DNA of 64,000 nucleotides, taken from positions 39,722,501-39,786,500 of the forward strand of contig CM032117.1 of the NCBI GenBank assembly GCA_018894105.1, in the 5' to 3' direction. The DNA is from Jacaranda mimosifolia. Lineage: Eukaryota > Streptophyta > Magnoliopsida > Lamiales > Bignoniaceae. Positions 1 to 11,786 of the stretch are shown in pieces. The first letter of the stretch is position 1, and each line of letters opens with the position of its first letter. The notes beneath the pieces were generated by a model. It was not told the origin of the DNA. It saw nothing but the letters and a program-made list of their open reading frames with translations, and did no database searches. Both the position numbers and the translations under genes were made by a program.

Positions 1-660
1 TAATGTTCCACTCAATGTTATTTTGGAAACCAATAAACTAACCGGGCTAAATTTCCATGATTGACTTAACCTCAAAAAATCATTCTAGATTCCTAGAAGT
101 AGATATATGTCCTATATCAAGGTGCTCCTAGTCCCGTGGGAATTAAAGTAGATCAAGAGACATGTGAAAATTTCACAAATTGGCTTTAGGATCGTCCTAT
201 CCCATAGTCTCATAATGGCATCTACAAACTTGAAAAGTCTCAAAGATACATGAATAGTATCTTGGTTAAAGTTTACAACAGTTGTAAAGCAAACAAGGTA
301 TGAGAAGTTCATGTTGTTAAAAGAGATTTTTCCAAGCTATGATGGATGTGAAGTCATCTGTCATCGACTACGATCTAAAGATGATTAAGCTTGAAGAAGC
401 TTTTTCTACTTGGATGTGGTGATGGACAATGATCTCCATGAGGATTTGATCCTCACATCTTCGCCGAGTTTAATTGATCAAAGTGTTGATCTAGAAGGAG
501 ACTACCATGACAATGGAAAAACTTTGACACTTGTTTCCTCCTCCAAGTCTATGGGCCCTAGGGGTGCTAGAAAGGGAGGTAAGAGGAAGAAAAGTTCTTC
601 CTCCAAGGGAAAATAACAATTAAAGGCATCCGGAGGAGTCAAGAAGATTATACAGGAAAT
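1..660 (+). pseudogene. Copia A gag remnant
   Basis: The first 100 bases match the N-terminal gag of Copia B read in reverse (about 17660-17757), including the segment TNKLTGLNFH. At the other end, 410-616 is a 68-residue open stretch with a lysine-rich tail (GKRKKSSSSKGK) that corresponds to the basic gag C-terminus of B. Gag would form the virus-like particle that packages element RNA. Stops interrupt the frame, for example just after the N-terminal segment near base 63, so no full gag can be made. Confidence 0.7.
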
Positions 661-769
661 AGTCGATATTATTTGTTTCTACTTTGACTAGATAGGCAAT
701 TGGAAGCGGTTTTGCAAAGAGTGCCTTGTAACCATTTGGAAGGGTATGTACTTTATTGAAGTGCATTTA

Positions 770-1070
770 AGAATAAATTCTTCCTCATGGATATATGATA
801 TTGCATGTGGTTCTTATCTTTATAAGTTATTACAAAGAATAAGAAAGAAGAATAAAACTAAGTGATTTGGATATGATCCACCGTCTTGGTGAAGAAGCAA
901 GAGTTGTGATCAAAGCCGAAGGTGTATAATAAGTTGGACTTATAGAACTCCATAATTGTATTGAACCCTTGCTATTATGTGCCATATATTGTTGAGAACA
1001 TTATTTCAAATTCCCATTTTGGATAGTGAATCCTTCTATATCAAATGGGAAATTGAAGGCATTAAAGAAT
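770..1070 (+). pseudogene. Copia A protease remnant
   Basis: A translation around 780-830 reads SSSWIYDIACGSYLY, which matches SSWVFDTIYGSHLY in Copia B. Copia aspartic proteases normally have a D-T/S-G triad here. A reads D-I-A and B reads D-T-I, so both have lost the consensus active site. Stops follow soon after. The region sits between gag and integrase, where the protease is expected. Confidence 0.45.
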
Positions 1071-1193
1071 GGGTTCTGTAATTGCTTACGGTACACTTAA
1101 CAAATGATTATATATATTGGATTCTCAACCATTACTAATGCACTTTTAACAAAGTAAAAATATTAGATATCCAAGACAATGCCATGTTATTAA

Positions 1194-1860
1194 TTATATG
1201 CAAAACTTGGGCATATCTCTAAAAATAAGGTGAGCAAGTTGGAAGCTCTCAAAGCAATAAATGTTAGTGGCATTGAGGATCTTCCTACTTGTGAATCTTG
1301 TTTGAAAGGAAAAATGACCAAAGCTCCTTTTGTAGGATAAACAGAGCACTCCACAAGTCTCTTGGATTTGATCCATGTGGACGTTTGCGGACCACTAAGA
1401 GTTAGTGGGAAAGAAGGTTATTACTACTTTATCATCTTCACCGATGACTATAGTCGGTTCAGACACGTATTTCTTATGAAAAATAAGTCTGAATCCTTTG
1501 AAAAGTTCAAAGTGTATAAGAGTGAAGTAGAAAAGCAATTAGGGCTAAGTATTAAAGCTCTTCGATCAGATCGAGGAGGAGAATACTTGAGCACCGAAAT
1601 CTTAGATTATCTAAGGGAGAATGAGATTCTCTTACAATGGACTCCACCCAGCACACCCCAATATAATGGAGTAGCTGAGAGGAGAAATCGTACCTTGTTG
1701 GACATGATGCATTCCATGATGAGCTTCTTCGATATGTCTATATCCTTTAAGGGATATGCCTAAAAATACGACGGTGAAGTTACTAAGTGTAGTACCTTTA
1801 ATAGTCGATACCAGAAACACCATATGAGATATGGCATGGCAAAGCACCCTCTTACCTATA
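1194..1860 (+). pseudogene. Copia A integrase (zinc-binding tail and core)
   Basis: The pre-integrase zinc domain ends in CESCLKGKMTKAPF (about 1285-1338). The core is open at 1362-1763 and keeps all three catalytic landmarks: HVDVCGP (first Asp), LRSDRGGEY (second Asp) and NGVAERRNRTLLDM (Glu). The role would be insertion of element cDNA into the genome. A stop separates the zinc tail from the core, and another ends the core near 1763. This is the best-preserved integrase core of the two Copia copies. Confidence 0.85.
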
Positions 1861-2259
1861 TATTAAGGTTTGGGGATCTCCCGCCTACGTGAGATAGATA
1901 GTCGGTGATAAGTTGGATAAAAGATCCACCTTGTGCAAGTTTGTGGGATACCCTAGAGAGTCTATGGGTTACTATAGCTATGATCCCTCGAAGCAAAAGG
2001 TGTTTGTTTTGAGGAACACCACTTTTTTAGAAAAGGAATTTCTATAAGATAGAAAAAGGCATTGTTGTTGAACTTGGTGAAGTTCAAGATGATCATCAAA
2101 TTCCATAAACAGTAGAAACAAATATATAGCAAAAAGCCTGGCACACAACCTCTTAAAAGGTCAGACCAAATCAAGAAGCAACCCGAAAGGTTCGGATTTC
2201 TTTATGAGATGGACCATTCGAATAGTGATCCGAAGTCCTATGAGGAAGCTATGTTGGAC

Positions 2260-3216
2260 ATAGATTCGGAACATTGGCTTGAAGCCATGAGATCTAAAAT
2301 GGACTTCATGTACTCAAACAAAGTATGAACTTTGGTAGATCCACCAAAGGAAATAGTTCATATAGGTTGCAAGTGGATCTATAAGCGAAAGCTTGGAGTA
2401 TATGGAGAAGTGGTGACTTTTAAGGTGCGACTAGTGGCAAAAGGTTACACTCAAAGACCTGGTATAGATTTCAAGGAAACCTTTTCACCATTCGCAATAC
2501 TTAAGTCCATTCGGATCCTATGTGCCATAGTCACATATTATGACTATGATATATGGAAAATGGATGTGAAAATTTCTTTCTTCAATGGAGACACTGAAGA
2601 AGAAATCTATATGGAGCAGCCACAAGATTTTACATCCAATGGGAGTGAGCAAAAGGTTTGCAAACTCCAGATATCCATTTATAGACTCAAGCAAGCATCT
2701 CGAAGTTGGAACATACGTTTTAACAAAAAGGTCAAATCATTTGGCTTTGTTAAAAATGTGTATGGACCATGTGTGTATAAGGAGGCTAGTTGGAGTAGTG
2801 TACAGTCTATTTTGGTTTATGTTGATGATATCCTTCTCATTGGGAATGAGGTAGGAATGTTAAAGTGTACTAAAGCGTGGTTATCTACACAATTCTCCAT
2901 GAAGGATTTGGAAGAAGTATCTTATGTATTAGGAATACGTATCTATAAAGATAGATCTGAGAGGATGCTAGGGCTATCCCAAATCCCATACATTGACAAG
3001 ATACTAAAGGGGTTTAGTATGGAAAAATCTAAGAAGGGATTCCTTACCATGGGACATGGCATTCAACTCTCCAAGTCTATGGCCCCTAAGATTGAAAACG
3101 AGAGACAAAGGATGTCCCACATACCTTATGTCTCTGCTATCAATAGCATAATATATGCAGTTCAATGTACAAGATCGGATGTGGCACACTCGATAAGTGT
3201 TACGAGTAGGTTCTAA
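2260..3216 (+). pseudogene. Copia A reverse transcriptase
   Basis: An open stretch of 294 residues (2332-3216) covers most of a Copia-type reverse transcriptase (RVT_2). It shows GCKWIYKRKLG, VRLVAKGYTQ, a KMDVK segment where the first catalytic Asp is expected, IYMEQP, and the YVDDILL catalytic box (about 2818-2840). Upstream, 2250-2331 reads as the lead-in to the domain, but a TGA at about 2328 breaks the frame. It would copy element RNA to DNA. A long open frame survives here although the neighbours are broken. Confidence 0.88.
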
Positions 3217-3789
3217 TCTAATCCCAGTGAGAGTTGCTGGATAGCAGTTAAAGAAATCCTTGAGTACTTGAGAAGGACTAAGGATTTATTTTTGGTATAT
3301 AGCAATAGAGAATTGAAACTCGAGGGGTTTTTGAATTCAAGTTTCTAATCCGATGTAGATAACGTGGAATCCACTTTTAGATTTATATTTTACCTTAATG
3401 GCGGCATGGTGAGTTGGAAGAGTTCCAACAAGACACCACGGCCGAGACAACCACCGAGGTTAAATAATTTGTGGTTTAGGAAATTGGAAAAGAAGGTGTT
3501 TAGATAAAAACTCCATCCAAGAGTTGGATGTAGTACCTAGCATGCATGAGCCCACAATTATCTTTGGAAGACAATTTTGGACTTGAGCCAAGATCTCATC
3601 AATAATCCAAACACAGTAACTGTGTTATCATTTGATATATGATATCAAATTGATAGAGACGACAATTGAGTGGACAAAGATGCCTCATAAGAGAATTTAG
3701 CAGAACCACTGTCAAAACCCCTAATGCAAAAGGTCTTTGAAAAACATCTTGAGAAGATGGGTCTCAAAGCCATGAGGCATTGGCTTTAA
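3217..3789 (+). pseudogene. Copia A RNase H remnant
   Basis: Continues directly after the reverse transcriptase with several stops. Recognisable pieces are EILEYLRRTKDLFLVY, a GGMVSWKSSNKTP segment where Copia elements usually have a Gly-Gly-x-x-Ser-Trp-x-Ser-x-Lys-Gln block, and the C-terminal ENLAEPLSKPLMQKVFEKHL (about 3695-3750). It ends a few bases before the purine tract and the LTR, as usual for Copia. Confidence 0.75.
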
Positions 3790-3803
3790 GGCAAGTAAGA
3801 GAT

Positions 3804-5988
3804 TGTTGGAATAGTGCCCGGCAAGCCAATTAGATTGGCCTTGTAAAAGCTATTTCCTTGTAAAACAAATTTGATTGAATGATATTCTTTATATGGCCTT
3901 TTTCATCTTATGCTCTTTGTTAACTTCACTTGCATTTGGATGAAGCCTTTAGATCATTCATGACTGTGGAACTTGATTTGGTGACCATGGAATAAGTCCC
4001 ACACAGTCGTGATCTTAAATCTTCCAAGTCGTAACATCTTGCGAGACGAGACATCTAAGATCCAGATAGATTTGCACTAACGATGCATAAATCTAATAGT
4101 TGGATATTACTCCGTTCCATGAGCAACCGTATGAGATATAGGTGCATGCTAGAAAACAAGGTACTTAAGGCCCACCAGAGAATCCACTTGATAGCCATAG
4201 TGGCAAGTCAGTAGTGGCAAGTTCTCCAACTTACGCTAGTGCATATTATTAGCCCTTTAACCTGAGGGTCCATGGTAATCTTGTGTCTAGTCCTCATGCT
4301 TTGACTCTTCCTTGACCACTTAGCAGGTCTTTCGGGTTGAGGTTGGATATGGTTTGTGAGATCTAAGACAGAATCCGACTCATCGCTTTTGTGAAGGGCG
4401 AGTGTATCTCCTATGTAATCTATAATGATTGATTCTAAGAAATCCTTGCACAAAGTGGTGTGACAATTTAAAAAAGGAGTTTTCCAAAGGTGAGGTCACA
4501 CAAGGAATCAAACATTGAGAATAGAAACAAAGTATCAAGGCCATTAAGGAGCCGACAAATATCTTACCTTAGGTCTCTTTCGGGAGATAGGAGACGAAAG
4601 AATCGTAAGCGTAGAGCTATAATGGTTCTCCAAAACATTCATTTCAGCTAATTAGTTGGGCTCCATGGGCTTGAAGTTGGACATCAACCATGGAGATTGG
4701 GTACTCTTCAATTAATGAGATTAACTGAATCGAGTCGATTAGTTTAAAAGTATTTTAAACTAAAATGAATATATGATATTCAAAAGTCACAAGGAGTTAT
4801 GAGCCCATGTCTAATGAATGGTAGAACCTATTAGGTTAGACACAAAAGTCAATTAGTTTTCTAATTAATGGAGGAAATTTTCTAAGTGTTAGAAAATATC
4901 TCCAAGTGGACCGATTTTAAAGTATCAATTTTGAAGGTCAATTTTGGCTTGATTAATTTAAGTGTTAAATTAATCAATTAATTTAAGGAGTTAAATTAAT
5001 CAATTAATTTAAGGAGTTAAATTAGACCAATAATTAAGAAATTAATTATTTGGTGTCAATATGACCATCAATTGGTCAAATTAACTTAAAGAGTTAAGTT
5101 AACAAAATTCAAGCTTAAGAGTTAAGTCAAAGGTTAATTAACTAAATTAAAGTGTTTAATTTAATTAATGGGAATAACACATTTTGGAGGAAAAATTCAA
5201 ATGAAATGTTCATTTGAATTAGCATTTTAATTAGCTTAAAATTAGATTTCAAATGTAATTAAGATGCACATGAAATTCAAATTGGATTTGAATTTGTATT
5301 TGCCACCTTGGCAATGCAAGTTGGCCACCTACCTTGAAGAAGGTGTGATGCTAACTTGGCATCACACCAACCTCACCCTATATATAGATATAGTGGGTGT
5401 GAAAATAGGTCATTGCTAAAAGTGTGAAAGAATTAGATTCTTTTGCAATTCTCTCCAAAACCTCTTGCAAGCATTACATTCATGTGTTGAAAGCTTTGTC
5501 TCTTTTTCTTCTTCCCAACCTAAAATCGGCCTCCACCATAGCTAATCTCTAGTCTTATTCTAGCTTACAAACTAGAGATTTTGGAAGATCTATTTACTGT
5601 GTGGATCATATCATAGAGGCAAACAAGTTAGTTTGCTATGGTTTGGAGATCCACCTGTACAGAGTCCAATTTGACTATTTGTTTTAGGGAGATTCAGAAG
5701 GCTTTTTGATTCAATTTTTTTACTGTGTTTCCTCTAAGGTGTTAGAGGTTGCAGTATTTTTTTTTTTTTTGTGAATTTCGGAGCAATTTTGACGAGGTTA
5801 AAAATCACTCCATCCGTGCTGCGCGATTTCTAGATTGGTGAAAGGTTTACCACTTTCTCATTGGATTTAAGCATTTCAAGGTAACACTTTATCTAAATCT
5901 GAATTTTAGGTATAATTTGATCCTAGTTAGCATGTAAGCACTAGTTTATTAAGCTTTTGATGTTTTTATAATTGGATCCTAGTGACTT
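3804..5988 (+). repeat. 3' LTR of Copia A
   Basis: Starts TGTTGGAATAGTGCC right after a purine-rich tract and runs about 2.18 kb. It aligns in the same order with the Copia B LTRs (2.25 and 2.32 kb), from the TGTTGGAATA start to the TTGGATCCTAGTG end. I set the right end at about 5986-5990 by that alignment. The terminal CA is not clear, and the sequence switches there to the antisense ORF of Gypsy relic E. No genuine gene lies inside; an 81-codon open stretch on the - strand looks fortuitous. Confidence 0.85.
5378..5388 (+). promoter_or_regulatory. Likely TATA box in Copia A LTR
   Basis: The sequence CACCCTATATATAGATATAG lies in the LTR at the position matching a similar TATATA run in both Copia B LTRs. 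It is a plausible Pol II promoter TATA box for element transcription. This is inferred from position and composition only. Confidence 0.45.
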
Positions 5989-6351
5989 ACTTGCTTTCGG
6001 CCTACACTTCAGGGCATCCTCAAATATTGTTATACAACTAGTTGGAGGTCGATGCATCCTATCACTAGGTTTAGAAACAATCAACTCGAACTCTGGGGGA
6101 ACGTGATACAAGTCCTTGATCAACTCTAGATCCCTATCTTTGATCTCAGATCTTATATTATTATAGTGATCATCGGTGAATAATCTACCCTGGGACACTA
6201 GAGGTCGACTAACCTCCCCAAAGGGCCCAGCTCCCCCTATAACATCAACCCTCATATCGCTTGAACTCTCAAATGAATTAGAACTATCGCTTGAAGACTC
6301 ACTAGTCCCACTAGTCGAGTCATTTACCTTTATGGTCGAATCTGCTTCCAA
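5989..6351 (-). pseudogene. Antisense Transposase_28-like ORF of relic E (N-terminal part)
   Basis: About 120 residues starting from an ATG at 6351 on the - strand. A Ser/Asp-rich leader (about 1-35) is followed by SQGRLFTDDHYNNI, LYHVPPEFEL and DRMHRPPTSCITIFEDALKC. These align with the D copy (GRLFTPNHYSEI, LYNIPPEYEL, GRMHRTPAGCITIFDDDFKC). I recognise this as the start of the plant 'putative gypsy-type transposon' family (Pfam Transposase_28). Its function is not established. The frame then runs into Copia A LTR sequence and ends at 5941, so the C-terminus is cut off by the insertion. It keeps a Gln codon where the D copy has a stop. Confidence 0.7.
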
Positions 6352-6582
6352 TTAGGCCTCCTCAGTATCACTTTCCCCATTGCTGCCCTCCCCAAAAATT
6401 CTGAGCATATTTGCTATAAAATAGTTGGTTGAAATTAAGAAGAGTAAATTTGGTTGGGATCGAAGGAAACTTACACAGTTGGCAAAGACAGAAGAAACTC
6501 AACTATCAGAAGGAGCAGTAAATTCGCAATGCTTGATCTCTCAAAATGCAGTAAAAGTACCAAATGAAAATTTTCACTGCGC

Positions 6583-6590
6583 TATTTATA
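6583..6590 (-). promoter_or_regulatory. TATA box of the antisense ORF in relic E
   Basis: TATAAATA on the - strand, 230 bases upstream of the ATG at 6351. The D copy (57455-57462) and C copy (52440-52447) have the same octamer at comparable places between LTR and ORF. Confidence 0.55.
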
Positions 6591-6820
6591 GCCTCCAACT
6601 AGTGGGTAACCTAACTGGCTAAAATGATTTATTATCGGCAATTAATTACTCAACCGCTGATTGAAAGATTGAGCTACCCAATGTAACTGGCATAATAAAT
6701 AGACTAAAACCCTAATCGAGGTTTGGAACCTAGTCAATACAATCCAATTTTCCAAGTTAGCTACTCCCTATCCCTTCTCATTGAATAGCCCATTCAGGAT
6801 TCGGGAATGGCGGGAACGCA

Positions 6821-7634
6821 TAATATGGGATAGTCCAATAGGCCCAGCCCATTAATAGTCGACCAGGCCTAAATTCTAATTAGGTCATTCCGCCATCTCA
6901 ACAAACCAACATCTTTTCAATCAACCTAAGTATATGGTCGATCAGCTTGAGAATGATCATTAGGCCCTCAGCCAGAGGCATTAAAACTCTAGAAAGTCCC
7001 ATTATCTCGACCAGAATATAGTTAGTGGACTTGACAATAATGAAATATCTCGACCTTACGAGGTTGATCGGAGAAACATATAGCAGTCCAACGCCACCAA
7101 TCACAGTCACATTGAATGTGCCATAACCACCACTCTACCACATTAAATGCTCTGACAGGCAGCGTGCCTTCGCATTTATGGTGCATGCCTCTACTGTACC
7201 ACCATCTTGCCTCTACATTAAATGTGGAGAGCTCAGCTATGTCTTGAAGAGTAGGAAGAGGCGCCACCTGGAGAAGTATACAAAAGGTAAAAGACCTAAA
7301 GATCCTCAGGTAAGGACAAAGGCCCTCTCTGCATAAGCAAGGGCATCATGGACTTCCTTACATCTCAAGAGAGACTATAAGTACCCTATTACAATCCTTC
7401 AAAAAGGTATGTTCATTATCACCGAAGCTCTCACTCTGTCACTTTCTTTTTTGATCGATTAAGTACTGACTTAAGTGTTGGAATACCTTAGCCAAGGACT
7501 TATTAACAAGCTTGATGTTTGTTATTGATTGTAGGACTCAACCCGACTCCATCTAAACACTCAATCCAACTTCCATTCTAGTTAATTCTATTAGGCTCTG
7601 ACAAGCAGATCCGACCATCATCAGAGACTAAACA
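6821..7634 (+). repeat. 3' LTR of Gypsy relic E
   Basis: About 814 bp. It starts TAATATGGGATAGTCC, matching the Gypsy D LTR start TGATATGGGGTGGCCC with the terminal TG mutated to TA. Near its end GTACTGACTTAAGTGTTGG and a following GATTGTAGGA match GTACTGACTTGAGCGTTGG and GATTGCAGGA of D. It ends near ACTAAACA. D and E are therefore related families. Confidence 0.65.
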
Positions 7635-9240
7635 CATTAGAGTAAAATTTTGTTCTAATAATTTTATGTTGTACAACTTTATAGTATGACTCATTTTTTG
7701 TTGTTGAACCCAATTACAAGTGCCCTATTTGGTTTATAGGAATTAATAGTTATTGCACATTCAATGCATGTGTGTTTATAGTATAATTAATTTATATAAA
7801 TTGATATAATGTGTATTTAAAGTTACAAAATTGAAAACAACAAAATCTAATTGTCAAGATATTTGTATTCATTAGACAAACTTCAAATAAAATGTATACA
7901 AAATATGCCCATAGTATAGAGTTAAAAAAGATTAAAAAAAAAGTTGCAAGAAATAGAAATATGTATAATCTTCATGAATGATTGTGTATATATAAAGTGA
8001 TAGCAGTGGGACAAAAGTTATATATGTAGTTATAGGGATTACAAATAAAAATAAGAATATTTTAAAAAAATATATGAAAACACACCAAAAGATGATAGAG
8101 ACTTTATTAATAGTATAGATAGTATATTTTTTTAATTATTTATTTATATTTTCGGTTGAAGCTATTTTCTACATCAAATTATTAGAGCGAGCTCGTTCAG
8201 ATCATATAATTATGTGGTTAAAATTTGTTCCAAAATCCACATATGACGTGGTCAATTTGGAGAAAGCCTCCAAAGTTAGGGATGCCAAAGCTGAATAAGT
8301 AGGCTTTATTTGAAGTATAATAAATCAAGCTTTATAAGAGCCATGAGATTTTTGCAGGATATAATAGATAAATCTAACAATATATATTGGACATGTGATG
8401 AATATAAATAGGGTTGTTTTTATTTAGACAATCATCCTCCATATGACAAGAGAGGGAGTTTTACTAAGCTAAATATGCCTCACAATGATATATTTATTTA
8501 TACACTCGCATGTGAGAACTGCGATAGGTTTCAATCCCTAACCTCACACATAAAATGTAAGACTTATGGCATTGAATCAAATAACTTCCAGCACCATTTT
8601 CACACAATGATAAATGCTAGGTTAATAATTGGAAAATGTCCATTGCACAATTTTATATTTATTGAACATAGATATTTCAACTCTACAAGTAGGAGGGCTA
8701 AAAGACTTTATTTATGAAGTTAATTGTTTAAAATTTTAAAAAATTAAAATTCAAAGAATATCTAACAGAGGTAAAGCTTACTTTTCATCGCTACTAAAGT
8801 ATTTGTAATTGAGTAAAAGATTGCACTTTTGTTGTGCAAAACTTAATTCATATAATACTATACATATAATATGTACTTTTTTATATTTTAAATATTTGCA
8901 TATCATAAGTTTGCTAGGATTTAAACTATTAATATTCTATATTAAGTGAGAGACTTATGTCATTAAACCACAACTACTCTACACATGTAACATGTACTTT
9001 AACTAAGGTTCAAGGACAATATGGTAATATGCTGCACTTTTTAACGTTGTGCCCTTGTACATTAGTTAACATTTATTATTAATGGTTAATATAGAGATGG
9101 AACACAATTAAAAGAGTTTTACAGTCGTCCGTGGTGATGATTGCTTTGAGCATGAGGTAACCAACTCCTCTTGATTTGCTTAGGACAATAATATGATATC
9201 CATTTCCTATCATCTCTTCCATGATTATTTTTAATCATAG
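7635..9240. other. AT-rich intergenic sequence, nothing recognised
   Basis: Very AT-rich spacer with poly-A and poly-T runs. An 80-codon open stretch at 8475-8717 (+) shows no domain I recognise, has no supporting context and is probably fortuitous. Confidence 0.5.
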
Positions 9241-10511
9241 TCTAATTCACAGATTAATTATACATACAACCCCAGAATGAATAAATCTCTCTCTCTCCCC
9301 ACATATATATGTATGCATACACATATATGTATACGTATTTACATGTGTTATGCTGAATACACAACTCCAGATGTTGAAATTAATAGACACGGTATACGAT
9401 GTTTCACAATTCACACGTGCCCCCTCCCCCTTTGTGTACTTGTAATAAAGGTCACATTTTTTGCGATCCAAATTATCTTTTCCCCACAGTTTTAGTTTGT
9501 TGTTGATATGTTTTCTCTGTTTTTGTGCCTTCCTTCCCTGGCTTACTATTTGGTGTTGCGTCTATTTCCTATTTCAAGGAAACCTTTTTTTGTTTCTGTA
9601 TCTTGATCTTGGCTGATGCTGATGTTAATGTAGGAAATAGTGTTGGAAGTTGTACTATTTGATTCTAGAGGTCAATTCTTCTATTGATTTTTGGAGTGAA
9701 TAAGTAACAGCCTTTTTGAGTTTGATCTTCTGGGCTCTAAAATTCAACTTTTGGGTTCGATTCTCGGAACTTGTTGAAGATTCTGGTTGTTGTGAGGCAT
9801 ATGCTAAGTTGGGTCCTAAAGTTGTTGATTGATCTTTTGTTCTATTGATGTTTTTGATGTTTGTTTCTTTCAGCAATAGAAGTGTGTTTCAGAAATAGTT
9901 TTGTTCTCTGTAACCGTAAAAAGGGTATACATATTTTCACAGATTTGCTCTTTTTAGCTCTTTATGTTTTACCTTTATTAGCTTTCAGCATAGCGTTGTT
10001 TTTATTTTATATAAGAAAAGAAGGGAGGGAAGGATAAGTGCATATTTAGTATATGCAACTGTGTTAGTTGTTATGTATCTATATTTTTTTAGAAGGCCCT
10101 TTTGAGGATAAGGTGGGGAAAGTTCATTTCTTTTAGATGTGGGAAGCTTATACTTGCATACTTGTTGTTAATAGAAGGGTGAATTTCCTCAGTAGAAGGC
10201 CTAAGTTTTTGTGGATAAATTAGATAACTGATTGCTGAATTCAATTGTTGAGGATTCATCTTTTGGAAAAAAGATTAAAAGATGTCTTGAAGGAATTGCA
10301 TATGTTTTCTTCCATTGGAATCATTTGTCATCCATTGATCAAGGCATAAATTATCATTATCTTTGTTGAGTATACAATTAAGGAGTTAGAATCTAAAGAT
10401 ATCTGCAGGTATTCTATTTTGTCTTTTGTGACAGATCTAAATACGAAAAATAGTCGGTGTGACTGGCTGGCTGGTCTGGAGTGCATACTGAATAGTATCA
10501 TGGCCCTAAGA
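9241..10511 (+). other. Probable upstream/5' leader region of the PP2C pseudogene
   Basis: No coding sequence recognised. A CT run followed by a TATATG/CATATA-type low-complexity tract lies at 9285-9345. The following 1.1 kb is T-rich, like plant 5' leader or leader-intron sequence. It leads straight to the exon 1 start codon at 10512. The assignment to the PP2C gene rests on position only. Confidence 0.35.
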
Positions 10512-10752
10512 ATGGGGTCCTGCTTCTCCAGTGAAAGCAAGAGCCCTATGTCAAGTTCTCCAATGGGGTTAGGAAGAAGAACGGCCGAAAAAGAGGTTGA
10601 GGTCTCGAAATTCATCCTTTGACAATAGGAGGGAGGAACAACTACACAAGGCTCCTGGGCGGATATTCTTGAACGGTTCGAGTGAGATTGTTTCGCTCTT
10701 TACCCAGCAAGGCAAGAAAGGGACCAATCAAGATGCCGTGATTGTTTGGGAG
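10512..10752 (+). pseudogene. PP2C exon 1
   Basis: Starts ATG GGG TCC TGC (MGSCFSSESKSP), the Gly2/Cys N-terminus typical of this PP2C group and a likely myristoylation/palmitoylation site. After about 22 codons the reading frame must shift to continue as RSRNSSFDNRREEQLHK, PGRIFLNGSSEI and FTQQGKKGTNQDAVIVWE. A +1 or -1 change in the GGTTAGGAAGAAGAA stretch (10565-10582) explains this. The exon ends at VWE with a GT donor (10753-10754), the usual intron position of the family. Confidence 0.85.
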
Positions 10753-11786
10753 GTTAGCTCCTCCTCTCATCATCCTTATGTTGAAAATTTACTAATATAA
10801 TAGGAAAAATGATTCTAATATGAATTCGGATTATCACTACTCATCTAGCATCATGCTTTGTTTGTTTCTATTCAAAGTCGTAGCTATTTGCAGTCTGGAG
10901 TAATTACTTCAACTTACCATTTTCTGCTACAAAACCTTGAATTATTATCAAAAAGCCTTGAGCAAAACCTGTAGATACTAGATAATCTAAGACATGTGAG
11001 CTCGTGATTTGTTATTTACCACCTTTTGATGGTTGAAGTCTTCATAATACTCAAGTTTGTTTCTTACTATGTTATTTTAGCTGAAAAAATCGTACGCCTT
11101 CTATTCTCGTGAACAAAATTACTAGAATAAATTCAGTGATGCTTAATCTTTTTGTTGATTTGTTGATCCATGGATCTTGAAAGAATTATTTTGTACATGT
11201 TATTCTTATGTAAATCTGGGTCCTCAACTATACATCCCCACCTTTGTCAAACTCAAGTTTACTGTGATATTAAACTTAATTTTTTTACTTTCTTTAGTTA
11301 CTCTTGTCCATCTTATGTTTTGCTTACTTTAGGTCACCATTTAAATTTTGGAAATATCAAATCATCTCAATTAATTTAGAACTTCATCTCGGTCCAAATA
11401 TTTTGTTAACTTTTATCAACTCTTCATTTAATTCAGATCCCCTTTTCATTCCTTTATCATCATCCTATAATATGCTTGGGATCTTAGACAGACTATGACC
11501 CTTTATGCTAGATTTGCACATTTTAGAATCAGATGTTTGCATGCCATACATTAAAGTTGAGATCCGAAAGCAAAGAAACAGCTTTCTTCAATTTGCAGTA
11601 CTAAATAACCTTATGATTACTGCATCCGTAAAACAGAAATTTAGCATATAATAATTCACCAGAAGTTCTTTGAGAACAGTTATATTGTTTCCTATTTTTT
11701 AGATAAACTTCTGAAAGTCATCTTTTTATTCTCTAGACATGAATAATTTTTTTTTATGTGTAGATTAAACTTGTAATCGCCTTAAG

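Larger units (their letters stand above)
1..5988 (+). mobile_element. Copia element A, 3' part (5' end outside window)
   Basis: Ty1/Copia retrotransposon read on the + strand in the order gag remnant, protease remnant, integrase, reverse transcriptase, RNase H, purine tract (about 3790-3803), then 3' LTR (3804-5988). The domain order with integrase before reverse transcriptase defines Copia. The 5' LTR and start of gag lie upstream of base 1. It belongs to the same family as Copia B: gag, pol and LTR are alignable throughout but clearly diverged. Coding frames carry many stops and shifts, so it is dead. Its right end lies inside the antisense ORF of Gypsy relic E, so A inserted into E. Confidence 0.9.
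5989..7634 (+). mobile_element. Gypsy relic E: 3' end with antisense ORF and 3' LTR
   Basis: The order is a fragment of an antisense ORF (- strand, 5989-6351), its TATA box (6583-6590, - strand), a short purine-rich stretch (about 6803-6820), then an LTR (6821-7634). The same order appears in Gypsy C and, mirrored, in Gypsy D. By analogy pol would lie upstream on the + strand. It is absent here because Copia A interrupts the element at about 5988. Confidence 0.7.

Noticed and set aside
4208..4453. ORF inside the Copia A LTR
   Set aside because: The region aligns with the noncoding Copia B LTRs, where no corresponding ORF is conserved.
8475..8717. 80-codon ORF in the spacer
   Set aside because: No domain, no conserved context, AT-rich surroundings.
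9247..9495. ORFs on both strands over a CT and TATATG/CATATA tract
   Set aside because: Low-complexity sequence that is open on both strands.
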